DNA of 64,000 nt from Cannabis sativa (lineage: Eukaryota; Streptophyta; Magnoliopsida; Rosales; Cannabaceae): positions 42,966,396-43,030,395 of the forward strand of contig NC_083603.1 of the NCBI RefSeq assembly GCF_029168945.1. The letters are read 5' to 3'. Made by a program: the position numbers and the translations under genes. Each line of letters opens with the position of its first letter. The stretch's first letter is position 1. Below are positions 32,820 to 46,195 of the stretch, in pieces. The notes beneath the pieces were generated by a model. It was not told the origin of the DNA and searched no databases. It was given only the letters and a program-made list of their open reading frames with translations.

Positions 32820-34228
32820 ATTTTGTTTTTGCTACTTAGGTAGCTGGTTTGTATTGGTTGGTGGTTGATGAAATAAATTATTCTTCTTTGCTTCAAAAAA
32901 TTAAAATAATAATAATGGTAATGATAATTAAAATACCTGCATTTTATGAAGAAGTCAAAAAGGAATTGCCAGAACCTCAAAAGCCAATCCAATTAAACAA
33001 AAATTGAAAACAAATGACTACCCAAATACTGAAATTGAGTCCTAATACAATACAAACTAAGCAAGAATCAAAACTCCAAATAAATATACTTACTTGGAAA
33101 GAAGCACTGATGTACATACGAAATCACAAAAGCTACAGTATTTTCAAACCAGGCTTTATACAGATCAGAAATATTACACTAAGCCCCTATTTTAGGTGTC
33201 AGTGCCGGGGAAACAGCTTCAGAATTTTGAGCTTTTCCCTCAAATCCTAAATGTGTTTTTTCTTTTCTTTCCCTTTCTAACAACAAAATCAAAACAAGAA
33301 ACACCAGAACCTCTAAACACAAAGAACCCACACTTTTAATTTATGCTAGGCTTGAGTCTAATTGACATAAACCGAGAAAACATAAATTTCTCTAATTCCA
33401 AAACTGTTGCAGTGAAAACAGAGAACGTTCGCCCAAAAATTCTAAAAGGAGAAAATCCAAAATTGAAGATAACGAACTCAATAAACGAGAAATAGAGAGA
33501 GAAAGAGAGAGCCCTAACCTTTCTTAGATTGAAGAGAAATCAGAGAAATACTTCCAACCAACAGGATCGAAGACAAGAGATTTCACTGACCCATTGTTTA
33601 GGGATTTTGATTTAGGTCTGGGCGTTTAAGGATTTGCTTTTTCACGGGGTCGAAGAGAAGAGAATTAGCGCCTTTTTCATTTTTACACGTCTAAACATTT
33701 TTTTTTTGCATTTTTACGAAATTCTATATAGAAACCCCTATTGCAACTAGCACTGTAACCTAAATTGCAACAAAAAATCGTACAGAAACCCCTATTGCAA
33801 CTAGCACTGTAAATTTGAAAAAAAAAAGTTAAAAAAAATAGCATATGAGGTAATTCTTTTTTTTTTAACTAATGTCTAAACCGGGGCGGGTCAGCCCTGG
33901 TCCAAAATGAAAAGTGTCAGGTTAGGTCGGGGCAGCGACCTGGATAAGTCCCCGCTTTCACACGGGTTAGAGGTTGTTTCTTCGAGAAAGGACCCGACCC
34001 AACCTACGAAAAAGACCCAATTTACCATCCTTAGTAACCTGAAAAGCCAAAACCCTAACGGAGTTCCTCCTCTTCGATTCTCGATTAGTTGGTTGATAGT
34101 ATTTTTAGCATACTGCTGATGATTACGGTGTCAAAACCGAAGAAAGCCAATGTCAGTAGAGAGGTTATGGGAGAAATATGACTCTGGTATTGGGTCTGCT
34201 ATTCTATCATAGTTGGGCTTGGGTCTTA
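32820..34228. other. Intergenic DNA, no gene seen
   Basis: It is AT-rich and non-coding as far as I can tell. Positions 33690-33830 are an inverted copy of the GTTGCAATAGGGGTTTCTAT-type dispersed repeat also found near 7900, 54050 and 63050. Confidence 0.5.
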
Positions 34229-36300
34229 GGTTTGTTCATTGGATCGCATCCAATATTTTTAGACCCATCCAAGTCCAATCCAATTATACATTGGATGTTG
34301 GATTTCTCAAACCGATCCAATCCAATACTATAGGCTCAACCGAACCGAACCAAACCGATCCAATAAATCATTGGGTTGGATTGATTCCATCCAATGGATG
34401 AATCCCTGTATTGGATCGGATCCATCCAATAATTGTGATTCAATATTTTTTAGATAATCCAATCCAATCCTTAAAAGAGTAAAACCTGATTTTTTACCTT
34501 AACACTAATATATTGGTTCAAAATATTACAACCCAACATAATAATCCAACCTAAATTGGAACATAGGTCCAACATAAATCTAACCTAAATTGTAACATAA
34601 ACCCAACATAAATCCATCTTAAATTGTAACATGAGTCTAACATCAAGTTATAATAATACATATTACATAAATAAGAGTGCACAAATTATGAATATCATAA
34701 AATACTTCATCAGTCCAAACTCCAAAGTGACAATGTCACTCAATTCTGATATCACTAATTCCAGCCAATATTTTTGAAAATAAAAAAAAAATGATAAGTA
34801 TTCTATAGCTAAACCAACGATACCGAGTCAACCACCTATTTCTTCATATTAATTATTCTCTACAGGGAATAATATTATTGATCTAACTTTCATTCTCAAA
34901 GACATTGTCAAATTATGAAGCCAATTTTCAATAGGCAGAGTCTGCATCTAAGGAATCCTAAACCATAAATCTCTCTACTTTAGATAATTAGGATTTCATT
35001 GGCAATCAGTGTGTGGTGAATTATGCAATACACATGAAAGATTTCATACAAAGAAGTTGTAATTTACTAAATCCAGAACAGCAAAATTAATGAAAGAGGT
35101 ACAAAAAAACTTCAAATCCAATAGTCGTAGGGCTTTAAAAATACCGTACTTGAATTATCGTAACTCAGAAAGATTCGAACATGTCCAAAAGTGGTGCGAC
35201 TCTTCAAAAAATTTAAGAATCAAATGAATTAAGGGGAATGTTGAAAGGGTTCTTCGTAACCTGATGGAGAGGTCTAATATGAGCTAAAGGAAGAGACTGG
35301 ATCTTTGAAACAGAGCAAGGAGAAGGAAAAAAAAGAAAAAAGAAAAAAGAGAAACGTGAACGTGGGTCTCAGAGCTTGATAGGAAGAAGAAGAGGATTTT
35401 GATCCGTGTTTACAGCAGAAAAGCAAAGTTAGGTTCTCTCTCTCTCAATCTCTCTATCTATTCCCCTGCTATGGTAATGGTATGGCAACAAAAATGAAAA
35501 TATCGACTAAATCTCTCCATTCCCAATTGTATATATAAAAATCATAACATGTATTTATAAAAAAAAAACTATCATTATATATATTTTATAAATTTCTTTA
35601 AATTAAAATAAATATTGATACAACATGTTTAGCCCTTTCTAGTTGACTAAACTCTAATCTCAGCCTATTTTAATTAATAGAGTTACAATAATCACATCAG
35701 AGAACAATCTACAAATGTTATGCTAGATAACTTTATAACTTTATATATTTATATATATGGTTGGTGAAACCATAATAAGATGAAAGTGAAAGAATGGTTA
35801 ACTGGGTCAACAACACCATAAGATTAGTTTTAGTTCTAGAACACTCTCATCATCATTCGGAGGCTATAACAACAAAAACAATATCATCATGGGACAATTT
35901 TCTTGGTTTTGATTTCTCTAATTTTGGGGGAAATGAGAATGCAAAAGTTCTCCTAATCAATTTCCAATCTCATTCTTGTTGTGGAACTCGAAAATTGTAC
36001 TTCTATTCCTAAAATAAAATGCATATATACATAATCATACTCTGAAAAATGAAAAATAAGAGACCTGAGTTGCTGCCGTTAGCGAGGGAGAAGATGTGTC
36101 TTCGTTGGGGAGGGAGGAGCTGTGTCGCTTTCGTCGTTGGTGAAGATGCCGTCGGCAACTTAGGGAGGAGATGACCTTCGTCGTCAGCGAGTAGGGGAGA
36201 AGATGTCGTCGTCTTCGATCGTCGGCGTCTCCGTCGTCGTCCACGGGGGTCTGAGTCTGATAGTGATTAGGTTAAGAGTCCAATCCAATGCTAAAGTAAA
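34229..36300. mobile_element. Decayed hAT-like element related to 8256-9810
   Basis: The left end (TAGGTTTGTTCATTGGATCG at 34229) matches the inverted right end of the hAT element at 8256-9810. It is followed by GGATTGGAT-type repeats to about 34465. A stretch at about 34500-34640 (ATAATCCAACCTAAATT) corresponds in reverse to 9400-9540. I cannot locate the other end; the boundary at 36300 is a guess. Positions 36060-36245 hold a GTCGTC-rich less AT-rich patch. Confidence 0.4.
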
Positions 36301-36383
36301 ACCACACACTTATGCTCGAATAACAGAAAATCAACTTCCATAAAACCAACAAAAACATAAATTAACAAAACAAATATATTTTA

Positions 36384-36754
36384 GATAAATACTATTTTGG
36401 ACCTTGTGTTTTGTAAAAGTTATATATTGGACCCTGTGTTTTATTAAATGATAAAATGGACCCTGTATTTTCTAAAATAGTAAAAATAGGATGCTGAGCT
36501 TAATTTTTAACAACTTTTTTTTAATACAACCAACTTGAAGACAATGCTTAATACGAACAGATACATAAAATGTTAACAGTTTTGTCATAACACTTTTAGA
36601 TCGGATTATAATTATACTTTATTTTGACAAAAAATCAATTCAGGGTCCTATTTGTAGTATTTTAGAAAACACAGAGTCCATTTTGTCATTTAACAAAACA
36701 CAAGGTCCAGTTAGTAACTTTTGTAAAACAGAAGGTCCAAAATGGTATTTACCC
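36384..36754. mobile_element. Mutator-like MITE, 371 bp (sister of 16520-16894)
   Basis: It has the same TIRs (GATAAATACTATTTTGGACC and GGTCCAAAATGGTATTTACCC) and internal AGGGTCC/GGACCCT words as 16520-16894. The flanks TATATTTTA and TATATTTAA agree at 8 of 9 positions, as expected for an aged 9-bp duplication. Confidence 0.75.
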
Positions 36755-36838
36755 TATATTTAACTATACTACTACTAATAATAATAATGTTAAAAATAAT
36801 AACATAAAAATTATAATACGAGAAAAATTATAATATAA

Positions 36839-37794
36839 GGTGTGTTTGGTAATAATTTTGTTTTCTAATTTTTTAATTATAAAATAAAAGTAAATTTTGT
36901 TTTTGAAAAACAACCATGTGTTCTGTAACCATTTTTGTTTTTCAATTTTAAAAATAAAAAACAAAAATATGTTCTGTAAAGTTTATTTTCATTTTTATTT
37001 TTTTGATTTTATTTAAGTTGGTTCTAGGTCCGGGGTCGGATTTGGTTCGGGTTAGAGGTCAGGTTCAGCACTAGGACCGTGGGGAGAGATTTAAGTCCGA
37101 GTCTGTTCAGAATTCAAAATATTAATTAAGGTGGCGTTTGGTAACACTTTTTTAATCAATTTTCTATTTTTAAAATTGAAAATATTTTTCAAAAACATGT
37201 TCTATAAAACTATTTTCACTTTTTAATTTTTCAATTAAGAATCAAAATTTTAAAAATAAAACAAAATCACTTTCAATATTTTTTAAACAGATTTTTTTCT
37301 TAATTAATATTTTAGATTCTGAGCAGATTTAGACCTAAATCCCTCCCCACAGCCCTGGCGTTGAACCCGATCTCTAACCTGAATCTAAATTCGACCCTGG
37401 ACCTAGACCTGACTTAAATAAAATTAAAAAATAAATATAAACAATAAACTTTACAGAACACATTTTTATTTTTTGTTTTTAAAGTTGAAAAACAAAAATG
37501 GTTACAGAACGCATTTTTATTTTTCAAAAATAAAAATTTTAAAAACAAAAATTTTACTTTTATTTTATGATTTAAAAAATTAAAAAAACAAAACTATTAC
37601 CAAACGACACCTAAGAAAAAAAAACTGTTTAAAAAAATATTGAAAGTGATTTTGTTTTGTTTTTAAAATTTCAATTCTTAATTAAAAAATTAAAAAGTGA
37701 AAACAATTTTATAGAACATAATTTTTGAAAAATATTTTTACTTTTTCATTTTTAAAACAGATTACTAATTAAAAAAGTGTTACCAAACGTCACT
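36839..37794. mobile_element. Harbinger-like MITE carrying a second copy of itself
   Basis: The tips GGTGTGTTTGGTAATA (36839) and TTACCAAACGTCACT (37794) are flanked by TAA (36836-36838, 37795-37797). The interior is interrupted by a same-family copy at 37130-37611. Removing that copy leaves an element of about 475 bp, the family's normal length. Confidence 0.7.
37130..37611. mobile_element. Harbinger-like MITE nested in a same-family copy
   Basis: The tips GGTGGCGTTTGGTAACAC and TATTACCAAACGACACC are flanked by TAA on both sides (37127-37129, 37612-37614). It is 482 bp, with long AT-rich arms and a less AT-rich middle (around 37320-37420). Confidence 0.8.
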
Positions 37795-37797
37795 TAA

Positions 37798-38109
37798 ATT
37801 TTTTAATTTAGAGTTTATGAAAAAAATTTAGTTTTTTTTTTATGTTTTTTTTTGGAAGTTTTATTTTTATGGCTTTTAAAGTATAAGTTTGCAAAAATAT
37901 AGTTTTTTTATTAAAAAAAATTCTTTATAGGAAAATTTAGAAAAAGTTAAAATATATATATAAAAAAAAAACATAAGGTACCTAATTACCCCTTTATAGT
38001 GACTGGTTACCCTTTGGTTACCATATTTTTTTTAACTTTTTCTTCAATCCTATAAAATAACCTTTTTGAAAAAAAGTCATATTTATTTACAAAAATATAA
38101 AAACTCATA

Positions 38110-38141
<32 letters not shown>

Positions 38142-39520
38142 TAAGTTTTATTTACAATTTTACAATTTAAAATTTTTATTTACAAAAATACGTTTGTAAA
38201 GTTTTAAAATTATTAAAAAAATACTTTTCTCAACAAATAATAATAATAAAAAAAAAACTAAAAATAACGAGAAATCAATCTCACGACAACTATAGGTCAA
38301 CTATAAATTAAATCAACTATAAAATAACCAAAAACAACTAGAAAAATAACATCATGACAACTATAATATAACTATAAATAGAACACTTCTTAATGAGTAT
38401 TATCCATTGATGGGTACTAAATAAATTTAACTATAAATATTAATATTAAAAATATTAAACCATTAGATTTTGATCCGATGACAAATAATAAAAGAAAAAT
38501 GAATTTCTATGTTTAGTTTATCTACTTAATTAAAAAAAATATCAAAAAGTATCTCTTTTTACACTATATAAAAAATATATTTATATAAAAAATATTTAAG
38601 TTAAACTTATCTTTTTTTTTTTGTCAAAAAATTTATTTTATTAATTTTTTTCAACCGATGGAACAACCTCAGTCCATATAATGTAAAAATAAGAAATTTT
38701 TCTAATTAAATAAAAAAAATTAAGCATAAAAACTTAAATTTTCTAAATATTACCTATTCATGGGTAATACCCAATTAAGAGTGCACCCAACTATAAATAT
38801 ACTATAAAACAACTAAGAACACAATTTATTGTTTTATTGAAGAGATAGTTTTGTAAATAAAAAGTTCAAAAATAAAAATATTTCTGTACTGACGTATTTT
38901 TGTATTTTTTTCTTAAATTTTGGTCTCTTATGTAAATTTTTCAAAATTTTATTGTGGACTACTAAGAGTAATGCACCACACTTGTCTGTTTTGGCATCAG
39001 AAAGAATTTCTAAGTCTATGTTTTCTATGATCGACGTTATAATTATTTAAGACATTTTGAAAAGTTTTGAGAAATTTAGAATAACTTACAATATAGCAAG
39101 TACGGTTCAAATCGTCTATTTCACATATGTATAAAATAAAATAGACACGAGTGTTACAAACCGTTAGAACTTTGTTTTCAATGCATTAAATTATTTTAAG
39201 TTTTTCAAAAAATTTACAAAATATCTTAACTACAATTTATATTATCATATAAAAAAATAAAATTAAAACTTCTTATATTAAAAACTCAAAAAAAGTGCAT
39301 CAGTACATCATAAAATTTTCCAATAAAATTTGTACCCAAAATTATGGCTTTTGGAAAGATTTGTATATATCGTATAGTTTTCTTATTGCAAGAATTTATT
39401 ATGAACTATAAAAATCATATAAAATAAATCTCCTTTCAAAATTACAATTATACTAATTTCTTTAATCAATTTGTTAATGTATTCTTAACTTAACGTTAAT
39501 CTACTATAGTTTCAGGAGTG
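37798..39520. other. Very AT-rich DNA, no gene seen
   Basis: It holds homopolymer and (TA)n runs (for example 38117-38142) with dense stops in all frames. I see no coding or structural signal beyond low complexity. Confidence 0.6.
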
Positions 39521-39525
39521 CAGAC

Positions 39526-40019
39526 TGTTACGGTTGATAAAACACTCAAGAAATATATAAATCACAGATCTAAACATATTCCTAAAAGTGCTTTAATATA
39601 GAAAACCCTAAATCATAAATCCATAAAGTCTTTGCTAAATTAAAGAAGAAGAAGATAAAAGATGAGCGGAAGTACTAACCTGAAGCCATTGTTGGAGATT
39701 GCAGAGAAGGTTTTGATCTTCCAAGAATACACTATTTTCTAAAGTATTTTCTCTGATGGGGAAGAAGAGAATACAGAAATTCCAGTGTTTCTTGGGGACC
39801 ACTACCTATTTATAGACTCATCTTAGAATGAGTTTTGGGTATTTATAATTTGGCCCCTCAACAAATTATAAATTAACTTATGGTATCTACACATTATTTC
39901 CATGACAATTTAATACCCTTTTGATACCCATAACATAATTGGTCACTTAATTTTGTATCACACTTTATAATAGCATATACATTATACATATGTGCCCACA
40001 ATAGGATTTTAATCCAACA
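39526..40019 (-). repeat. 3' LTR of the 40-kb copia element
   Basis: 494 bp, TGTTACGG...AATCCAACA. It serves as the uninterrupted reference for the LTR at the other end. Confidence 0.92.
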
Positions 40020-40031
40020 ATCTCCCACTTG
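40020..40031 (-). promoter_or_regulatory. Polypurine tract of the copia element
   Basis: The minus strand reads AAGTGGGAGAT immediately before the 3' LTR. This is the usual copia primer site for plus-strand DNA synthesis. Confidence 0.8.
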
Positions 40032-40420
40032 GGCAACATATGTTACCTGATAAATGTATAACCTTATGAGCTCAAAATTTGCTATTATGTAAAGGTATTC
40101 ACAACAATCTCGTCCATCAACTATACTCATATAGGATCAAAACGATTTTCGTCATATCAATCATGACTAAACCTATCAATGGTCACATATACAAATATAG
40201 CCAAATGACATAGATCAATCATGGATGTGTAGCATGAAAATTACATGCAATGTGAACCGAACATGCCTATTTCCAACTGGTCCTCCTTATACCAAAGTGA
40301 GGTCAGACTTAAACATAACAAAACAGAGTGAATAAACTGAAAACTTTATTTCTGATCAGAAAATAACCAAATACATAAATGTCTTAAACAAACATAAAGC
40401 AAAGAAAATACAAACTCCCA

Positions 40421-43400
40421 CTAAATCATGATATCCTCAAGTAATACTACACCCATATGAGCAGTGTCCTCATGAAAGACCTTGGGTGGTAATCCTTTTG
40501 TGAGCGGATCCGCTATCATGGAGTTTGTCCCAATGTGCTCTATGGATATCTGTCCACTCTGCACTCTTTCTTTCACAACTAGGAACTTTATGTCAATATG
40601 CTTTGACTTGGATGAGCTCCTATTGTTATTGGAATACAACACTGCTGATTTAATGTCACAAAATATCTTAAGTGGTCTTTCAACATTCTTCAAAATACGC
40701 AGCCTAGTGACAAAGTTTCTCAGTTATATTCCCTGATTTGATGCCTCATAACACGCTACGAATTCAGCTGCCATAGTGGAAGAAGCTATAAGTGTCTGTT
40801 TGACACTTTTCCAGGATATAGCTCCTCCAGCTAACAGGAAAATGTAGCCTGATGTAGACCTTCTGCTATCTTGGCATCCAGCGAAATCAGAATCAGAATA
40901 CCCTACAACCTCTAAATGATCTGACTTCCTGTATGTGAGCATGTACTCTTTTGTTCTCTGAAGAAACCTCATAACCTTCTTGGCTGCTATCCAACGGTCC
41001 ATACCAGGGTTGCTTAAATATCTGCCTAACATCCCAACAATGTACGCAATATCTGGACGCGTACATACTTGAAGATACATTAGACTCCCTACAATTGATG
41101 CATAGGGAATCTTTTTCAATTCCTGAATTTCAAGGCTGCTTTTAGGGCATTGTCTAAGACTGAATTTGTCTCCTTTAGCAACAGGGGTATCACCTGGTCT
41201 ACAATCTTGCATGCCAAACCTTTTAAGTACTTTATCGATATAGCTCTTTTGGGATAATCCAAGCATACCCCAAGAACGATCTCGACGTATTTGAATTCCT
41301 AATACAAAAGAGGCGTCACCAAGATCTTTCATCTCAAATTGCTTGGATAAGAATCTCTTGGTTTCGTGCAATAAGCCTATATCATTAGTGGCAAGCAATA
41401 TGTCATCGACATATAGAACTAGAAATATGTATTTACTCCTACTGAACTTGTGATATACACAATCATCAATAATATTCATCTCAAAACCAAATGAGATAAT
41501 TACTTGATGAAACTTGTGATACCACTGACGAGAAGCTTGCTTGAGTCCATAGATGGATTTCTTTAATTTGCAAACCATAGTCTTTGGGTTACCAACCACG
41601 AAGTTTTCTGGTTGCTCCATATAAATTGTCTCATCAATGTCGCCATTGAGAAACGCTGTTTTAACATCCATCTGATGTAACTCAAGGTCAAAATGAGCAA
41701 CAAGTGCCAATATTATCCTAAAAGAGTCTTTCGATGAAACCGGAGAGAAAGTCTCTGTATAATCAATGCCTTGTTTCTGAGTATAGCCTTTTGCTACAAG
41801 ACGTGCCTTAAATCTCACCACATTACCATATTCATCCTTCTTGGTTTTAAGTATCCACTTACAACTAATTGGTTTTACACCTTCTGGTAATGGGAAAACT
41901 TCCCAAACTTCATTGTCTTGCATAAACTTATTCTCTTCATTCATGGCATTAATCCACTTTTGAGAGTTAGAACTTTTCATGGCCTGATGCAAGTTGATTG
42001 GATTATCTTCCATCATTCCAATTTCATCCTCATGTTCTTGAAGAAATACAAAATAATAATCTGAAATAGCATTTCTTCTCTCTCTTGTGGACCTCCTTAA
42101 TGGCTCTTGTTCTTGAGGGTGCTGAATTTGTTCTTCTGGAACAATAACCTCATCCTGATTTGGGAGTTGTTCAACATTGACTTGTTGAGGTTCCAGATTC
42201 ATTTCTTGATCAATGATAGGTGTGGAAGCCTGAACACTGTCTAAAATGATATTAAGAACTGAGTTTGAATTCAATTCCTCCTCAAAAGTAATGTCTCCAA
42301 CCTTATTTCTCTCTCCAAATTCAACATCCTCAAAAAATGCTGCAGTTCCCATCTCAAAAATATTTTTGACAGTGGGATCATAAAACTTATAGCCCCTAGA
42401 TCGCTCAGAATAACCAATAAAGTAGCTGCTAACTGTTTTGGAGTCCAATTTATTTTCATGTGGCCTATAAGGCCTTACCTTAGCTGGACATCCCCAAATG
42501 TGGAAATGCTTTAGACTAGGCTTTCGACCTGTCCAAAGCTCATAAGGTGTTTTTGCAACTGTTTTACTTGGTACTCTATTCAGAATGTAAGCTGCTGTCT
42601 TTAATGCTTCTCCCCAGAGGGACTCAGGTAAGGTAGAATGAGCGATCATGCTCCTTACCATATCCTTAAGGGTCCTATTTCGTCTCTCAACAACACCATT
42701 CATGCTAGGTGATCCTGGCATGGTGTACTGTGGGACAATACCACATTCCTCTAAGAATTTAGCAAATGGTCCTGGACGTTGTTTACCTGAGCCATCATAT
42801 TTACCATAGTACTCACCACCACGATCAGATTTGACATTCTTAATCCTTTTGTTGAGTTGATTCTCAACTTCCGCTTTGTAAGCTTTGAACACATCCACAG
42901 ACTGAGATTTTTCATGAATGAGATATAGGTACCCATAACGTGAGTAATCATCTATGAATGATATAAAATATTGTTGACCATTCCAAGATGCTGTAGGGAA
43001 TGACCCACAAATATCTGTGTGAATCAATTCTAAGACTTATGAAGCTCTATTGGTACCTAATCTCTTAGTTTTGGTCTACTTTTCCTTGATACAATCTACA
43101 CAAACATTGAAATCTTTGAAGTTAAGAGACTCTAAAATGTCATCAGATACAAGACGCTTAATTCTACCTCTTGAGATATAACCTAAGCGTTTATGCCATA
43201 ATGACGCTGAATTTTCTTTGTTTAATTTGTGTTTAGTACCTCGTGATTCCACATACAAGGTTTCATTATAGGATGCAATTATTTCTAGTAAATAAAGATT
43301 GTCATAAGTGTTCAAATAACCAGTTCCAATAACATTGAATTTAAAGACAAAGTAAACTGATTGTTTCCAAATGAACAACAATATCCAAATTTGTCCAACA

Positions 43401-44443
43401 AAGAAACAGAAACTAAATTTCGTCTAAAAGACGGCACAACAAAAGTGTCTTTCAAATCCAAATAAAAACCAGTTCCTAATAACAATTTGAAATGCCCAAT
43501 TGCTTCCACTTCCACCGATTGTCCGTCGCCCACAAAGATGTATCTTTCACCATCACTTGGCTTTCGGTAGCTCAGGCAACCCTGCATAGAAACACTTATG
43601 TGAGTAGTAGCACCAGAATCTATCCACCAAGTGTTTCTAGGTACTGAAACTAAATTAACCTCGTAAACGTACCAAAGCAAGATTAATACCTTTCTTTACA
43701 CGCCATGCGTGATATTTGGCACAATCTTTCTTCACATGTCCAGGTTGATTACAAAAGAAACAACCCTTAGAATCCTGTTGTTGTTTCTTTTGAACTGGAC
43801 CCTTAGCAGCTTCATTCTCAAATTTCCTTTTATTGCCTTTATCCTTAGGGGTAGTGGCCAAGTGAGCACTTTCAGTTTTGTCCTATTTCAACCTTTCTTC
43901 CTCTTGCACACAATGGGAAATGAGCTCGATGAGAGTCCATTTCTCCTTTTGACAGTTGTAACTGATCTTAAATTGGTTAAACTGTGGAGGAAGCATTAAC
44001 AAAACCATGAGTACAAGTACATCATCTGAAAGCTCAATCTTAAGTGTCCTTAATCTTGAGACAACATGATGCATTTTCATAATGTACTCCCTTACATTTC
44101 CTTGACCCTTATACTTCATGTTCATTAAAGAACCAAGAAGTGTTGTCATTTCAACCTTATCGTTTTTAGCAAAACGTTCCTCAATTTGTTCAAGAAAATT
44201 CTTAGCCATAGTAACCCCTTCGGATTCTGTGCCCTAAAAGGTTTCTGGAATGCTGTGTTTCATAATTATTAGACTCATGTGATTTGAACAATCCCACCTC
44301 TCAAATTTCCTTTTATCATCATGGGAGCTTTCCTTAGTGAGAGGTGCAGGTTGTTCATTCCTTAGTGCATGATCTAAATCCATACATCCCAGAACTATAA
44401 GTAAGTTCCTTTTCCAATCCTTGAAATTGGTCCCATTAAGCAT
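40421..44443 (-). pseudogene. Copia gag-pol (capsid, protease, integrase, RT, RNase H), broken
   Basis: Reading leftward: gag (from 44443, LNGTNFKDWKRNL; UBN2 region 44209-43883), the zinc knuckle CFFCNQPGHVKKDC (about 43760), and protease WWIDSGATTHIS (about 43620). Then a GAG-pre-integrase HKRLGYISRGRIKR region, integrase (from 43027: [37 protein letters not shown]), reverse transcriptase ([20 protein letters not shown] at about 41410) and RNase H ([20 protein letters not shown]). The end is ADPLTKGLPPKVFHEDTAHM with stop at 40421. Breaks occur between gag and the knuckle, between protease pieces, before 43027, and at 40724, where an expected Trp codon is TAA. The 767-codon integrase-RT frame is intact in itself. 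Confidence 0.9.
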
Positions 44444-44941
44444 AGGAATAAAATTTATATTAGCAGATATCGAGGCAGTAGAAGATGAACTAGCTGAATA
44501 TAGAACAAATAAAACAAGCTCACATTAATATGCATAATTAAACAATAAATTCAAAAATTGGTTAATCCCATCTCAAGATACCAAACACACATTAATATCA
44601 AGTCTTTGGACAGTAATATTAACTGTAAGCGGTACTCTTAGTGTAGCAATCAAATATTGACAATAAAACTGTGCCAAACAATAAGTTAATCTTTGGACTA
44701 ACATATTGTTCACACAAAATACCTTATAATTGTCACACATTTATTACCACATGTATGTTTAAAATCTAGCAAAATATTCACTTACCTTTGGGCTAGTCAA
44801 TATAAACATCAGTTACAAACACACAACCATCCTAATATTTAAATAAATTAATCTACACAAAAGAGGTCACTTTGGCGACATATTGTTTTAATTAATTTAC
44901 TCAAAATATTAGTCATAAACCAACACCAAAATTTAAATTAA

Positions 44942-45430
44942 GGTGGCGTTTGGTAACACTTTTTTAATCAGTTTTCTATTTTTAAAATTGGAAAAGTGAA
45001 AATATTTTTTAAAAACATGTTCTATAAAACTATTTTTTCTTTTTAATTTTTTAATTAAGAATCAAAATTTTAAAAACAAAAAAAGTGACTTTCAATATTT
45101 TTTTAAACAACTTTTTTTCTTAATCAATATTTTAGACTCCGACGAGATCCGAACCCAAATCCTCCCCCCACGGCCCTGGCGCTGAACCCGGCCATGTGAC
45201 CCGAACCCGAATCCGACCTCAAACCTAGACCCGACTTAAATAAAATCAAAAAATAAAAATAAAAATGAACTTTACAGAACACACTTTTGTTTTCTGTTTT
45301 TAAAATTGAAAAATAAAAGTGGTTACAAAATGCATTTTTGTTTTTCAAAAACAAAAATTTTAAAAACAAAAATTTTACTTTCATTTTGTGATTAAAAAAT
45401 TAAAAAACAAAAGTGTTACCAAACGACACC
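44942..45430. mobile_element. Harbinger-like MITE, 489 bp, inside the copia element
   Basis: The tips GGTGGCGTTTGGTAACAC and GTTACCAAACGACACC are flanked by TAA (44939-44941 and 45431-45433). It lies in the 5' untranslated leader of the copia element, between its 5' LTR and gag, so it inserted after the retrotransposon. Confidence 0.82.
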
Positions 45431-46114
45431 TAAATTATTTGAACCAAAATATATATAATAATACCAATATATTACAATATACAATATCACAATTAAATAT
45501 GAACCCAAACCAATTAATAGTATGTTGGACCTCATCTTTATATAATTGCCGATTATGTAAAAAAAAAAAATTGGACATTTATATATATTAACAGAAATCT
45601 ACAAATTTGAAAAACCGAAAGCCAAATATATACGACAGGAATGGAAACGTGAAAGAAAATTCCATGCCGAGATAGATGAAACAATATATCAAAACGAAAC
45701 ATATATACATATATATAGTACAGTATATATAAGACAAATATATATATATATATATATTTATATGAATCCACTTAATTCTGAAGCCACATCGACAACAAAA
45801 ACGAAATATTGTATATAACAGTAAACAATCATATACCCAAGATTAATCATCAACCGAAATTGCCGTCAATATAAAAGAAGTTGTCATTATTATCTATAGT
45901 ATCAATATTCAATTTCAAAAAACAAATCTATACCTTATACATACAAATTGCATTCTTTATAAACCGAATACTTAAAAAAAAAAAAAAAAAGTCTAACGAC
46001 AATAGTATTCAAAGATCAAAAATATAATTTTAAAAAAATTAGAACCCTAATTTTTAAAAATCTCTAAATTTCATAAACAAAAACATCAGATCTTCAATTA
46101 ATTCAACAAATGTG

Positions 46115-46126
46115 GCTCTGATACCA
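46115..46126 (-). promoter_or_regulatory. Primer-binding site for initiator methionine tRNA
   Basis: The minus strand reads TGGTATCAGAGC two bases downstream of the 5' LTR. This is the standard plant copia site complementary to the 3' end of tRNA-iMet, and it fixes the element's orientation. Confidence 0.9.
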
Positions 46127-46195
46127 CTTGTTAGGGTTTATAAAACACTCAAGAAATATATAAATCACAGATCTAAACATATTCTAAAAGTGCTT

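Noticed and set aside
45553..45771. 72-codon Tyr/Ile-rich frame
   Set aside because: It is generated by ATATAT repeats in the copia leader.
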